The position numbers and the translations under genes are program-made. The notes under the pieces were generated by a model. That model was not told where the DNA came from and did not search any database. It saw nothing but the letters and a program-made list of their open reading frames with translations. From assembly GCA_032622095.1 (NCBI GenBank), contig CP136064.1:144231954-144295953 (forward strand): a DNA stretch of 64,000 bases, written 5' to 3'. Origin of the DNA: Siphonodentalium dalli. Lineage: Eukaryota > Mollusca > Scaphopoda > Gadilida > Siphonodentaliidae. Shown here one piece after another: positions 35,322-46,579 of the stretch; within the stretch, counting starts at the first letter, position 1; each line of letters begins with the position of its first letter.

Positions 35322-36189
35322 CACATCAGGAATGTATAAAAATGCCACATGTGCAGGCAGGTTATCAAATTAACTTTAAAGTAATTATACATACGTCCAG
35401 CTGGGTAACAATTTGTGAAGAAAAAAAACACACACAAACAATATATCATACCATACGGTATTGCTTTTAAAAACTATATAAATACATAAAATATACATCA
35501 CATACACTGCAATGTTCATGTTAACTGCTCTTCATGGAATATTCCAAATAACTGTAAAAATCACTTCGATGAAAACTGCCATAAATTGTTTATTTCCTAC
35601 AATTCATTCATTTTGTAAATAGATTTGCACATTTGTTCTGTCTAATTACTAACTAGAATCAATAAACAATAGCAGAATTTAGATTATTTGATGTGATGGT
35701 CGTATTTGAAAATAAAATTTAAATCAACTTTAATATACATGTAGTCTACCTGGTTGATAAATTAGATACTAGACACGCAGTAAAGGCACACAAGAGACCA
35801 TATGCCCTTAAAACTGCCATGATGTGTGAATGAGATATGAAAACTGAAAAAGATTCTATATATTATTATACATGAATGAATAACTGAATAATTATAAATT
35901 GACCCTTAATTTCAATGTAAAAACCATAATACTATCATTATGAAATGTTTAAGGTTCAATTTTGGAAAGGAAATTGACAAAAGTCACGATTTTCTCGTGT
36001 CTTAAATTCTTAACTGTTATTTTAAATGAATGCAGTCACTTACCCTGCCATGAAAAAAAACAACGAGGTTTTAATTCACCAAACAAGAACAACTTATCCT
36101 ATCAGTCCCACAGAAAACAAGCAGCTTTAACTTGGGAATTGTAAACTCCAAGTGAATTGAACAGAATACTAGGTTCCAGGGAAGTTCTT
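35322..36189. other. AT-rich spacer
   Basis: No gene or clear repeat seen. Confidence 0.5.
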
Positions 36190-36955
36190 ATCACCCATAT
36201 AAAAATGTACCTGGGTAAATCCACCCAGGTTTTTTTTGCCGAAACCCAGGTAAATCTATCTACCAAGATATCCACCAACCATCAAGACCCCCTGAAACCT
36301 GGGTTTTACCATGATTTACCCACCTGAAACTGGATAAAAACCCTGGTATGGATAAACCTGGGTGTATTTACCCAGGTGACCACACCCAGGTGTACCCTAC
36401 CTGGGTGTTTCCCACCCAGGTGTACCCTGGTGTTTCCTACCTGGTGTTTCCCCCACCCAGGTGTACCATGGTGTTATTCACCCAGGTGTTTCCCCCACCC
36501 AGGTGTACCATGGTGTTATTCACCCAGGTGTACCCTGATGTTTCCTACCTGGGTGTTTCCCACCCAGGTGTACCTTGGTGTTATTCACCCAGGTGAACCC
36601 TGATGTTTCCTACCTGGGTGTTCCCCACCCAGGTGTACCTTGATGTTTCCAACCCAGGTGTACCTTGGTGTTTTCTTACGCCGGTGTACCTTGGTGTTTT
36701 CTTACCCAGGTGGATTTCCCACTGAGATGCACCTGGTTAGAAAACACCAAGGTACACCCAGGTAAGGAATCACCAAGGTACACCTGGGCAGGAAAACACC
36801 AAGGTACACCTGGGTAAGAAAACACCAAGGTACCCCTGGGTAAGAAAACACCAAGGTAAAACTGGGTGGGAAACACCAAGGTACACATGGGTAGGAAACA
36901 CCAAGGAACACCTGGGTGAATAACACCAAGGTACACCTGGGTGGGGATCCAAAGT
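36190..36955. repeat. Palindromic array of CCAGGTGTACC units
   Basis: Starts with CCCATATAAAAATGTACCTG and a looser zone of CCCAGGTAAAT words. It then has dense copies of CACCCAGGTGTACCTTGGTG with TTTCCTACCTGGG linkers up to about 36715. It then flips to the inverse (AACACCAAGGTACACCTGGG) until about 36945. The single-strand form would fold on itself. Frames of Pro/Trp/Cys-rich repeats on both strands are artefacts of the array. Confidence 0.85.
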
Positions 36956-38582
36956 GAAATGATGAGGATGGCAATGAAGTAGATTTGGATGGGATGCAGG
37001 GGTATTGTTATCAATGGAGTTGTTTTAGTATAATAGAACATTAAGGAAACTGATTGTGAAGCAATACAAGTTTATTCAAGGACAACAAACTAACTAAAGA
37101 TAAAATACATGTATAGAAACACATGTAATACATAAATATATAAACTCATTAAACTGCATGGGTTAAAACTTACTGACAACAAGAGTTGGGTTAAATTTTT
37201 GATTAAAAAACACTTGCCAATTCCCTCTGCATACATGTATATGGTATGTTAGGCAAGTTACATGTACATGTAGTTGCAATGTATACCGGTACATGACATA
37301 CCGGTGGACACAAAAATCATTATTTTAGTTCCAATGTCATTTACCAGTATACATGTACATGTTTTACCTTGCAACTACATCTACAGTGAGGTAGTTTTGT
37401 CTCATTTAAACTTTCTAAATGGGTTTCTCCCTTTGAATGACATAAACTATGTGAGTATACACATGAGCTGTGATGTGAAATACACACCAAAAAAATATTT
37501 TTTAGTCTAAGGACATGTTTCCTGTCATTATCTCACTGCTTACAAATATATATTTGTAATAGTGTGCTGTAATGCTCCAGAAATAGCCATATTTTGTCCT
37601 GGTTCATAAGAACACATTATTTCTTAGTGTTAGAAGGACATGTTGTCTATTATTATTTGACTCATAAACCCCCAAATGTACATGTAAGCAGAACATTTCG
37701 GAAAGAGACACACCATCTTTATCCTTTTTTATATCAGTAGCAATTGATCAGATAGCAAAATATGCTATAAAAAATAGATTTCAGATGGTAGAGATTAAAC
37801 AATCACATTAATTGCACCAACTCGAAACAGTTTAACATACCCTGTAGAATACAGACTATGATCAAGGAGGGTGTCACACACACCCCCACCCCGCTTTGGC
37901 ATGCGACATTCAGGCCATTTTCAGATGGTATGCTATATACATACCCAATGTTATCTGGTACCAGGATTTCACACGGTAATATAACCGGCATTCATGATTC
38001 AGCAAAAAGGCTAATATGCAGATATAATACCGGTAGCAGAAAATTATACAAATTTTGAGTATTTTCCAGCCTAAACAGACCCAAGTGATATATTTTTATC
38101 TAATTCAGTCTAATACCTCTTGATATGTTGATGTTTTGGATACTATTTCAGCAAATGTGAGAAAACTGTGAACTGGTATTCAGTATTCATGGGTGATAGG
38201 AGGGGTAACACCCTCATAAAGGCCACTCACAATTGAATACACCAGTATGGAAGGTGTTACCACCCCCACCTCCCTGGCCCCAATACCAGTTAATGTAAAA
38301 GGTTGAATCATGCGTACCAGTTACAAGTAAGGAAATATTGAATGAAAACTAATATTACACTAATAATATAGTTTTCATATACATGTACTAGTATTTGCTG
38401 AAGTTGTATCCATAACTTCTACATACCTATAGATAATAGATTGAATAAAAGAACGTCCGGCCGCAGTGTCCCCCGAAAAAGTGGCTTCATTGGGGCATCA
38501 GCTTGTCTGAAAAAAATATCAAGGACCCTAAATCTGATACTACATTTCAGAACAATCCAACCAGTGTCCCATGAAATGGTGA
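36956..38582. other. Spacer rich in ACATGTA and ACCGGT words
   Basis: No gene seen. Palindromic words (TACATGTACATGTA, ACCGGT, ACTAGT) are frequent here and through to 46 kb. Confidence 0.45.
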
Positions 38583-38990
38583 ATAATAAACTATCATACT
38601 AAATTTGATTCAGATATGATCACACAAATTAAAATTATGATCCGGAAACCAGAAATTAACACGATTCTAAGTCGAAAAAGGACCATAACTCTCGCAAATA
38701 TGGGTAAACCCATATTCGAACTTGACCTGTTAATAGGGCTGATAAACTCACATACCAAATTTGGTTCAGATATGATCACAATAACTGAAGTTATCATCCG
38801 GAAACCAGAAAATTACAAAATTCTAAGTAAAAAAAGGGCCATAACTCTCGCAAAAATGGGCAGAGCAAACCCATATTCGAACTTGATCTTTATTTTGGTC
38901 TGATAAACACACATACCAAATTTGCTTTTGATCTAATAACCGAAACTAAAGTTATCATCTGGAAACCATTTCCGGACAGACGGACGGACG
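38583..38990 (+). repeat. Three-module repeat (about 157 bp) with a GGAC tail
   Basis: Modules start near 38583, 38742 and 38898 with TGATAAAC-type text and CATACCAAATTTG, followed by CAGATATGATCAC, ATCCGGAAACCAG and GGCCATAACTCTCGCAAA. The element ends in GGACAGACGGACGGACGGAC. Same plan as 10139-10491. Confidence 0.85.
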
Positions 38991-39400
38991 GACACCGGCT
39001 ATTTTAATAGTTCCCCGAAATTTTCGGGGGCCAATTACATCATAAATGTCATTTGGGCTGGAAAATAGTAAAACAAAATTAATTTTGTGCTAGAAAAGCT
39101 GCGAACCAGCCTTTTTGTTGAATCCTGAATACCGGAATACCGGTTAAACTGCGCAAATGAATCCCGACTACCAAATTAGCAGAGGGGCATGAATCATGCA
39201 TGCCACCTGAAAATTGTGCATCAATGTTTTCAATTTACTTCATTTACAAGTACATGTACCTGTACAAGTACATGTAGCTGATTCACCTAACAATTTTTTT
39301 TATTTTTAAATATGTGAGATCCAAGAGGAAATCATGAGTACTGTGCATTAGTCCGAGAGTCTGATAACCTGGGTGTTTGGTTATTATAGAGTGTACATTG
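38991..39400. other. Spacer
   Basis: No gene seen. Contains TTCCCCGAAATTTTCGGGG, a small perfect palindrome near 39010, and TACATGTACCTGTACAAG words. Confidence 0.45.
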
Positions 39401-40010
39401 TCTCAAAATTTGTAATCTTCATGCCCAGTTTATAGTGAGACAGTCATGTTAGGTCTAATTATAGCCACCCATTTACACACAAAATATCTCCCCCAAAGCA
39501 TCAGTACATGTATGCGTAAACTATAAATTGCATAAATATTGCATTAATTTGTGTATATTTTCATGGGTAATATATGTTATGTCTCGGGTAATTTATTTTG
39601 TATGAGGGTAATACTATTACCATACATGTACATGTATATAACTGACTAAATTAATGAGTTGTAAAACACAATCATTCTTTCAAACCTACAGTATGTACCA
39701 TCAATTGAACCTTGGACCATTTGAACCCTCAAACTATTGAACTTCCTGACAATCGAACCCATCGAACTACATTTACTAGTAATGAACACTCTGACTAATG
39801 CACTGTACATGATTGAGTTAATGGTTATGTGACCTCAGGAATTGGTCCAAGTAATTTTTCTGCTTTACTAGTAAATGTCCTTTAAATTGTTCCAATTGTA
39901 TCGACACTGATTTTTTGTTTTCATCCAAATTGCAACGAAGAACTACTAGTATACACATGTATCGTCCAAGAGGCCCCCATTTGCAATGAGGCCGCAATAA
40001 TAATAGTCTC
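39401..40010 (+). repeat. Diverged tandem duplication, copy 1
   Basis: Shares with 40011-40700 the ordered phrases TGTAATCTTCATGCCCAGTT, ACACAAAATATCT, CCCCAAAGCATC, TGAACCCTCAAACTATTGAA, TGACAATCGAACCCATCG, ATGGTTATGTGACC, GTTTTCATCCAAA and CCATTTGCAATGAG. Divergence is moderate with several indels. Confidence 0.85.
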
Positions 40011-40700
40011 CCAAGTTGTAATCTTCATGCCCAGTTTATAGTGACAGTTACATGTACAATTGGGTAACATAGTAGACACCCAATTATACACAAAATATCT
40101 TCCCCAAAGCATCTATCAGTACATCTACATACACAGGCCCCTGGGGAAAAAACTGAAATACCAATATAGACTATACAGTGAGTATACCAGTCACTGGTAT
40201 AGTCCATATTGGTGTTATTGTATTTTTCTCCAGGGGCTTGTGAGTAGATGTATTCATAAAATATCAATTGGATAAAACATTCATTGTGTACATGTATATC
40301 GACAATACATGTTATGTCTCAAGTAAATAACTTTGTACTACGGTACAGTAATTGATACTCTCAACGCGGTTAACATTGAACCTTTGGACTATTGAACCCT
40401 CAAACTATTGAACTTCTTGACAATCGAACCCATCGGACTACTAGTAATGACCACTCGGTCTAACGCACTGTCATTGAATCATCATAAATATGATTGAGGT
40501 ACATGTAATAATGTACATAATTGCGGTAATGGTTATGTGACCCTATGAATTGCTCCAAACTATATTTCTGCTTTAAATTTCAATCAAATTGTCCCTATTG
40601 TATGGACTTATCGAGTTTTGGTTTTCATCCAAAAAGCCAAATTGCACTGAGAAACTATACACATGTAAATGTATTAAGAGACCTCCATTTGCAATGAGTT
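40011..40700 (+). repeat. Diverged tandem duplication, copy 2, with an inserted hairpin
   Basis: Longer than copy 1 mainly because of a hairpin insertion of about 130 bp at 40121-40252. Confidence 0.85.
40121..40252. mobile_element. Hairpin MITE inserted in copy 2
   Basis: TACATCTACATACACAGGCC at the left faces GGGGCTTGTGAGTAGATGTA at the right. Inside, ACCAATATAGACTATACAGTG faces AGTCACTGGTATAGTCCATA. It is absent from the corresponding place in copy 1, so it inserted after the duplication. Confidence 0.75.
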
Positions 40701-41279
40701 AGGCAGTGATGCAGTGTGCAACTGCACCAATTCTATAAACTAAACCCACAAAGTGACATATCATGGTCTATCCCCAAATAGAACATATGGTACATGTACA
40801 TGGTAAGTACTGTAAAGAATGATCTGGCTGAAAGGCGGTCATGAGAAAAATTAATGCAGTTTACCGTGGTTGAAACACTGCAGTAATTCACTTGGTTACA
40901 ACAAAAATATTACTGCAGTAAGATTTAATACCAGCAGATACTGCATTAGTATTGAAATGGCTTGGGTTTTTCATAGTTGACTAATCGACAGTAAAAAATC
41001 AAGTCGAAGTAGACTAATCGACAACACACATTTCCATGGAAAACTTCCAATTTACTATGTGGTTATTGAGTTAAAATCAATGAGAGATACATGTAACTGC
41101 AGTTCCCATTTTTTGTGGGACTGTAATGATTCATAGCGAATTCATGCATTGTATTGGGATACACTATCAATGATACGCATATCATGATATCATGTGTATT
41201 GCAATACAGGAAATCAAATAATTTTTTAAGATGGGAATGTGTAAATTTAGAGCAAAACCTGCAATTTTCAAAGTTTAAA
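40701..41279. other. No recognisable gene
   Basis: AT-rich sequence with GCAGTA and ATCGACA words. No coding support. Confidence 0.45.
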
Positions 41280-41373
41280 TGTCTATTATGCGTGTAAATT
41301 CTTTGGGTTCATGAATGGAAAAAAATTGTAGGAGGTGTTCGTAAACCGGACTTAAAAATTGGTGTCGCCTTAT
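41280..41373 (-). mobile_element. Solo end of the TAAGGCGACACC MITE family
   Basis: Read on the minus strand it starts AAGGCGACACCAATTTTTAA and continues GTCCGGTTTACGAACACCTCC and CCATTCATGAAC, matching the left end of the complete element at 44784. The other terminus is missing. Confidence 0.8.
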
Positions 41374-41399
41374 GTGTATTTAGCTCATATAGTTAACTA

Positions 41400-41715
41400 T
41401 TAAAGGTGCTCAATCAGATTCGATGGTCCCCATATAATCAGATTCCAACAACTTTTTTTTTAGAAATGCTGCTTCAGTTATCAGAATCGATTAATTGCCC
41501 AAAAATAATGCTAACCACTGTCAACGGCATGTATAGTATAAAATTGCCCGATACATTATATAATTTATATTTATCAACATACTGTTCGATGAAGTTTGGC
41601 CTTATTATCAACACAAAGCCTCTTGATTATCCATCTTCATCTGCAATTTGGTCTGAGACCGTCGGCTCGTCAAATTTTTCTGGGCCACTATTAAGTCTCG
41701 ATGAACTGTATCCAG
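41400..41715 (+). mobile_element. TTAA-family element, 3'-truncated copy
   Basis: Begins TTAAAGGTGCTCAATCAG and matches 56348 onward through TCCCCATATAATCA, CTTCAGTTATCAGAATC, AATTGCCCAAAAATAATG, TATAGTATAAAATTGC and TGGGCCACT. No right terminus is found. The 104-codon frame across it is a repeat shadow: its homologue at 56.4 kb is full of indels. Confidence 0.8.
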
Positions 41716-42364
41716 TATAAACATGTTAAACCTGATAATAATTAGAGCATGCAGTCCCTGTTGACATGCGGTATCCGCTAGTAATCTTACCACAGTAATA
41801 TGTCTGTGATAACCAAGTTAATTGTTTTACCACAAAAATTCTGAATTCTATCTAGACATTTTGAAACAATTAAAAACAATTCTGGTGTGGTTACAATGTC
41901 AACTTAAAAAAAAAAATTCATTGAAACATCGCATGAAAAATACAACCTAACTGCAAATGTGAGGTGGACCACATTCTGCAGCGGTATAACTGACTGCGGT
42001 TGATCACATGAACACGCCTGAATACTGCAGTAATACCCGATGGTCAAGTTGATGGGCGAGTTGATTAATTAAAGCATAGCTGTAATTTTACATGTATGTT
42101 CTATGGACTTTGTTGGGAAAGAGAATATAGCTGTGCGAAAATGGATGATATTTCCCCACCTCAGCAGGTGTCGATAACAGAAAAATATACCAAACATACC
42201 GGTAGTCTGTTAATCCTGATGTGCTAAGTTAGAAATTTTTCAATCGAAACCTCATAAAAAAAAATATAAATTCAGTTCTCAATTTTCAAACACTTCTAGG
42301 AAATTGTTAAAAAATATTGTTAAAAGATGCCCATTCGATTTGACACTGTAAATATACCCCTGTT
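41716..42364. other. No recognisable gene
   Basis: AT-rich spacer. Confidence 0.45.
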
Positions 42365-42490
42365 CAAGTGTTCCTGCTAATGTGCTATGATATGCGGTTG
42401 TGTCCTTCTGAATTGCTATGAATTGCGCTACCCGCATCATAGCAATTCAGCAGGACCACCAGCATCATAGCATATTAGCAGGACCACTTG
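42365..42490. mobile_element. Hairpin MITE of about 126 bp
   Basis: CAAGTGTTCCTGCTAATGTG at the left faces CATATTAGCAGGACCACTTG at the right. CTTCTGAATTGCTATGA faces TCATAGCAATTCAGCAG inside. The palindrome is continuous with a short centre. Confidence 0.8.
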
Positions 42491-42978
42491 GCCAGTGGTA
42501 AAATAGTTTGTTTTCCATACGGATATGTGTTTTCAAATAATCATGTAATGATATCTAACATACATGTATATGATCCCATTTATAGGTTTTATTCATCACG
42601 GTCAGATAAACTTTGTATACAGACAGTTTTACCAAACTTAGAATTTTTATTAGGTGCCCAAACAAAAATATCAAAACATCACCTACTAGTAACTCAGTGG
42701 TATTATAAAGAAGCTCAAACTGTATGCTTTCATTGTAGCTGTAATTACTAGTATTAAAAATGTGCTCAATAAAGTTTGTTTTATCATTTATGGTCATTTG
42801 GAATTTGGATGCTATTTAATTCTGTTTATCTACATGTATATAACTGGCTGCACTGCTAAATTTTGACTCGTTTCAGTCATTGATGTCAGTACATGTAGTC
42901 CATCGAAATGGCGAACACAATCAAAGACAAATTACAAGAGGAAATACAACAAATCAATTTGATGTGCACTAAAACAGA
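42491..42978. other. No recognisable gene
   Basis: Frames at 42488-42751 (plus) and 42555-42797 (minus) have no recognisable product. Context is MITE-rich. Confidence 0.4.
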
Positions 42979-43179
42979 TACAGTAATGTCCTAAGTAATC
43001 GACCCCTTAACCACAGCAGAATTATGTGTAACTTTTCAGGATTTAGTCGGAAATATGGCTTGTTGTCATTCATCGGAACGCTCTCCCCGAGTTACCCATA
43101 ATTCTGCTGTTGTAAGGCTCCCCGAGTTACCCATAATTCTGCTGTTGTTAAGGAGTCGATTAATTAGAGCATTACTGTA
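42979..43179. mobile_element. Hairpin MITE, second copy of the 1460-1619 family
   Basis: TA-CAGTAATGTCCTAAGTAAT at the left faces GATTAATTAGAGCATTACTG-TA at the right. The inner block CAGAATTATGTGTAAC faces GTTACCCATAATTCTG, which appears twice because about 29 bp (CTCCCCGAGTTACCCATAAT and on) is tandemly duplicated at 43084-43141. TA borders agree with the copy at 1460. Confidence 0.88.
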
Positions 43180-43933
43180 GTTACAAATGTATGTCTAGCC
43201 TCTTGTGAAGTGTTGTGTCACTAATAAGATCTTTAATTCACATACATGTACTATATACCCGTTCAAGCGTTTACAAGTGTCAGACATCGAGAAACCGACC
43301 AAATGTTTTGGTAGTATATAGGCTAGCACTGCACCTGGGCTACATGTACATGTACTTTAAGTTATTATAATGTACTATTTTTTTATTCTGCTGTGAAAGT
43401 TTTGCTGAATGAAATTTAAGTTTACCCCGATATTCTAAGTCTGCTCGACTAAGATGGGGTTTTTCTCGAAAACTGATACTAGATATCTGAATATACATGT
43501 ACGTCTTCCACTGGTTGGTATAACCTCTAAATTGACCAATTTTAATTGATTAGACTAACCCTGGTATGGAAAACTCTAATTTTTATAGCCCGATGAGCGG
43601 TTTACTGATGCCCGCCGGGGTTTATTGCCCACAGTGGTGATGATATGATGACCAGCGTTGTGCGTGGCATATGTTTATCCAGGTACTAGTAAGAATGCTA
43701 CCATACATTCCAAACATTCATTAAATATCTTATTAATAGTAACCCAAACTACACAAGAGACTAGTTTAACATAAATATAGCTATGTCCTAATTAAATGAC
43801 CCCACCCCGCAACAAGATTGACCACCGGTATTTGACTGTTCAACCACATTCAATTATAATGCCGCTGACCGCTACAATGCCTCATAGTATTTACGGTATT
43901 TTGATTAATCGACAACATCGCTGTTGCAAACAT
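43180..43933. other. No recognisable gene
   Basis: Spacer with ACATGTACATGTAC words. No coding support. Confidence 0.45.
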
Positions 43934-44332
43934 TACTCTTGAGTGCCTAATAAAAGTACAGGGTGGAATAATATACTAGTACAGGTTGGAAAATGTCGCG
44001 TAACTGAATAATAGTACAGGGCGGAATAAACGTACAGACTGAAACTATTAGTACCATACATCCCAACAAAACGCACCATCTGACTGGTTTATATACTGAT
44101 GCCAAGTGACAGAAATAGTTTTGATTGATAGCCAGGTCTGTGAATCTACAGTGTGCTGATCACTGTCAACAATCAGAGTTCATTTATCTATGAATAACAC
44201 AATTTAAGATTGGTGAATTATTTCTTTTGGTTAATTTAATAAACGTACAGGACCAAATAACGATCGTACAGGTGGGAATTTTACCTCGATTTTAATAATC
44301 GTACATGTATGTTTATTAGGCACTCAAGAGTA
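43934..44332. mobile_element. MITE with CTCTTGAGTGCC termini and TA target site
   Basis: TA-CTCTTGAGTGCCTAATAAA at the left is matched by the inverted TTTATTAGGCACTCAAGAG-TA at the right. Subterminal GTACAGG words (AGTACAGGGTGG, GTACAGGGCGG, CGTACAGGACC, CGTACAGGTGGG) occur repeatedly near both ends and may be transposase-binding sites (inference). Confidence 0.82.
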
Positions 44333-44454
44333 CATATTCAAGTATGTGGCATACCAAAACACCACATGATAGTGCAGATACATACATGTACATGTACCTG
44401 TACTACATACCATCTATAAAAATTATTTGGTTAACCACAGTTGATGTTTTGCTC

Positions 44455-44570
44455 AGAGTTCCCCCTGCACTATTATTTGGGTCTGTACTTTTATTTAATA
44501 ACTTTCAATGGAATTCCCCCCCCCCCCCCCCTGCACTATTATTTGGGCCTGCACTTTTATTTGGAGCCCG
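44455..44570 (+). repeat. Short tandem duplication around a poly-C tract
   Basis: CCCCTGCACTATTATTTGGG followed by a CTGTACTTTTATTT or CTGCACTTTTATTT end occurs at about 44463 and 44529, the second preceded by a run of about 13 C. Confidence 0.75.
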
Positions 44571-44783
44571 AGAGTAAGTTTCATTGACATTTATTTTCAC
44601 GAAGGAACATTGCAACTGGTTTGAAGTAACATGACCACGTTGCATGTAACTTGCATCAACACTGGAACAGTATTGATGGTAATTTTCAACATGGTCTCAC
44701 TGAGGTTCTATCAGATATAAATACTAGTACGGTTGAGGGAGACAATTATTTTGAGAATATGTGAACCTGTGTTAACATGAGCC

Positions 44784-45168
44784 TAAGGCGACACCAATTT
44801 TTAAGTCTGGTTTACGAACACCTCCAACAACTTTGTGTCCATTTCATGAACAAAAATAAAACTGTTTTCTCCCAAAATATTTTACATGCGTACTGATTTT
44901 CATGTGTTGTCGCATCCGGTTCTGCTTATGATCATTTACATATCCATATTTTCATGTATTTCATGACAAGATATGTCTTTTTTGGTTCAGAATTTTATTC
45001 AAAAACATTTTTTCACAATTTTTGTAAAATTTATGTGAAATTCCACGATTTACTTGATATAAATTGGGGGGACAATCTTTTTTATTTTTTTCCCTCGTGC
45101 ACTGTCCTGCATCTACTTTTTTCTCCCCACATTATCGTAAACCAGACTTAAAAATTGGTGTCGCCTTA
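44784..45168. mobile_element. MITE with AAGGCGACACC termini and TA target site (385 bp)
   Basis: TA-AGGCGACACCAATTTTTAAG and GTCTGGTTTACGA at the left are matched by the inverse at the right (TCGTAAACCAGAC, TTAAAAATTGGTGTCGCCT-TA). The TIRs are about 33 bp and essentially perfect. The interior is AT-rich and non-coding. A solo end lies at 41280-41373. Confidence 0.9.
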
Positions 45169-46579
45169 ATATCATCTGATGGAGTCAAAATCATTGAACC
45201 GTCACTTATGCATGCACATGTAGTCTTGATGTTGAGTCTGGGTTTCATCATTTTCATTAGTTTGCTGTTATCCACCAAAGGTTGAGGTGTTATGGAATAA
45301 CTGTATGGCATCGTATACTGTTATCTTTTGAGTAAATATGGAGTCTCTAATTCTTTTATCAGTCACGCATCTACTCATCAAATTGACATTAGTATAATCC
45401 TTAAATATTTGTAAATTGTAACAATTGTTACCATGAACTTGTTGATAATTTTCTTTGTCGTGTAACAACTGTTGTACCAAGTTTCAATGCCGCGTCCTCC
45501 TGGTATGTAGGGATTACCGGTGCCTTTAATAGTGATGCATCATTGCCAGTTAATGTACATTAGAGTGGAACTGAATTAACAATGTCACATTGACACAGTA
45601 GGACCAGTAAAACAGCAACAGTAGTATTATTGTAACAGCAGGCTTAACACTATCAGTACCGTATGAGTCTATGGCCACATGTACAGTAGTACAGACCCCT
45701 TACTATCGCAGATCAAACTTATCAATTTTCTTCTGGACAGGTGCATGATCGGACCACTGCCACTGCATCATGCTTGTACCGGTACCACAAATTCAATTTT
45801 GCGTATTGTCGTAGCGTGACAATTACAAATAATTACAATGTACTGTACATGTATTACTTTTCAATTCAATCCCAATGCACTATGTCCACTGTCAGTGGTT
45901 TTCATGTGATACAAATATTCCAGGTCATACAGATGTGTCAGCGGGAATATTCTGGTTATGGGCAGATGGCCGTTCAATACTATAGTTGATCCGTTTCGTT
46001 ATCGTAGCTTAATTCTTACTGTTCCGGGAATTGAAATATTTTTTGTCACATGAAATTCAGTCTTTTTCGATATTTGCGCACATCCATGCGGACAAAATCG
46101 GCGAATCTTATATATAAGTCCACAGTTTATCCGTTTGTAGCCAATACACCATTTCCTTCTGTCATTCCGCGTTGATTCGCGACAAAATTAACTCAAAACA
46201 CCACAAGGAATTATCGGCGCTTCATTTCGAAGTAACTTTAACTGAAAGTTAAGATTGTAATTTGGCTGCAGAAACGAAACGAAACGAATTTTGAAACACA
46301 ATAATTGTATTCACTAATATTTTCCTGTTGGTATATGGTCTACTATAGTATACGCAATCATTTATTTGAAATAATAAGTATCACTTAGAGAATAATTCTT
46401 ACTGATAATTAGAAATATCTTTATTTTGTATCCCTTTAATATTAAATACCGGTAAAGGCCCTGAAAATTGTCTGTCAGTTTAATGTTCACTAGTTATAGC
46501 TAGGCTGTTAGATAAAGTGTGATATTGCTTCATTTGTCCGGGGTAGTGTATTGTCATACTGTCATAATAAACTTCAAGT
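45169..46579. other. No recognisable gene
   Basis: Spacer without supported coding sequence. Frames at 45268-45480 (minus) and 45741-45989 (plus) look like chance. Confidence 0.45.

Noticed and set aside
36348-37041. Pro/Cys/Trp-rich frames on both strands at 36.3-37.0 kb
   Set aside because: They are translations of the CCAGGTGTACC array and appear on both strands because the array is palindromic.
41406-41720. 104-codon frame
   Set aside because: It lies inside the TTAA-family element. The other copy at 56.4 kb has frame-breaking indels, so it is not conserved as protein.
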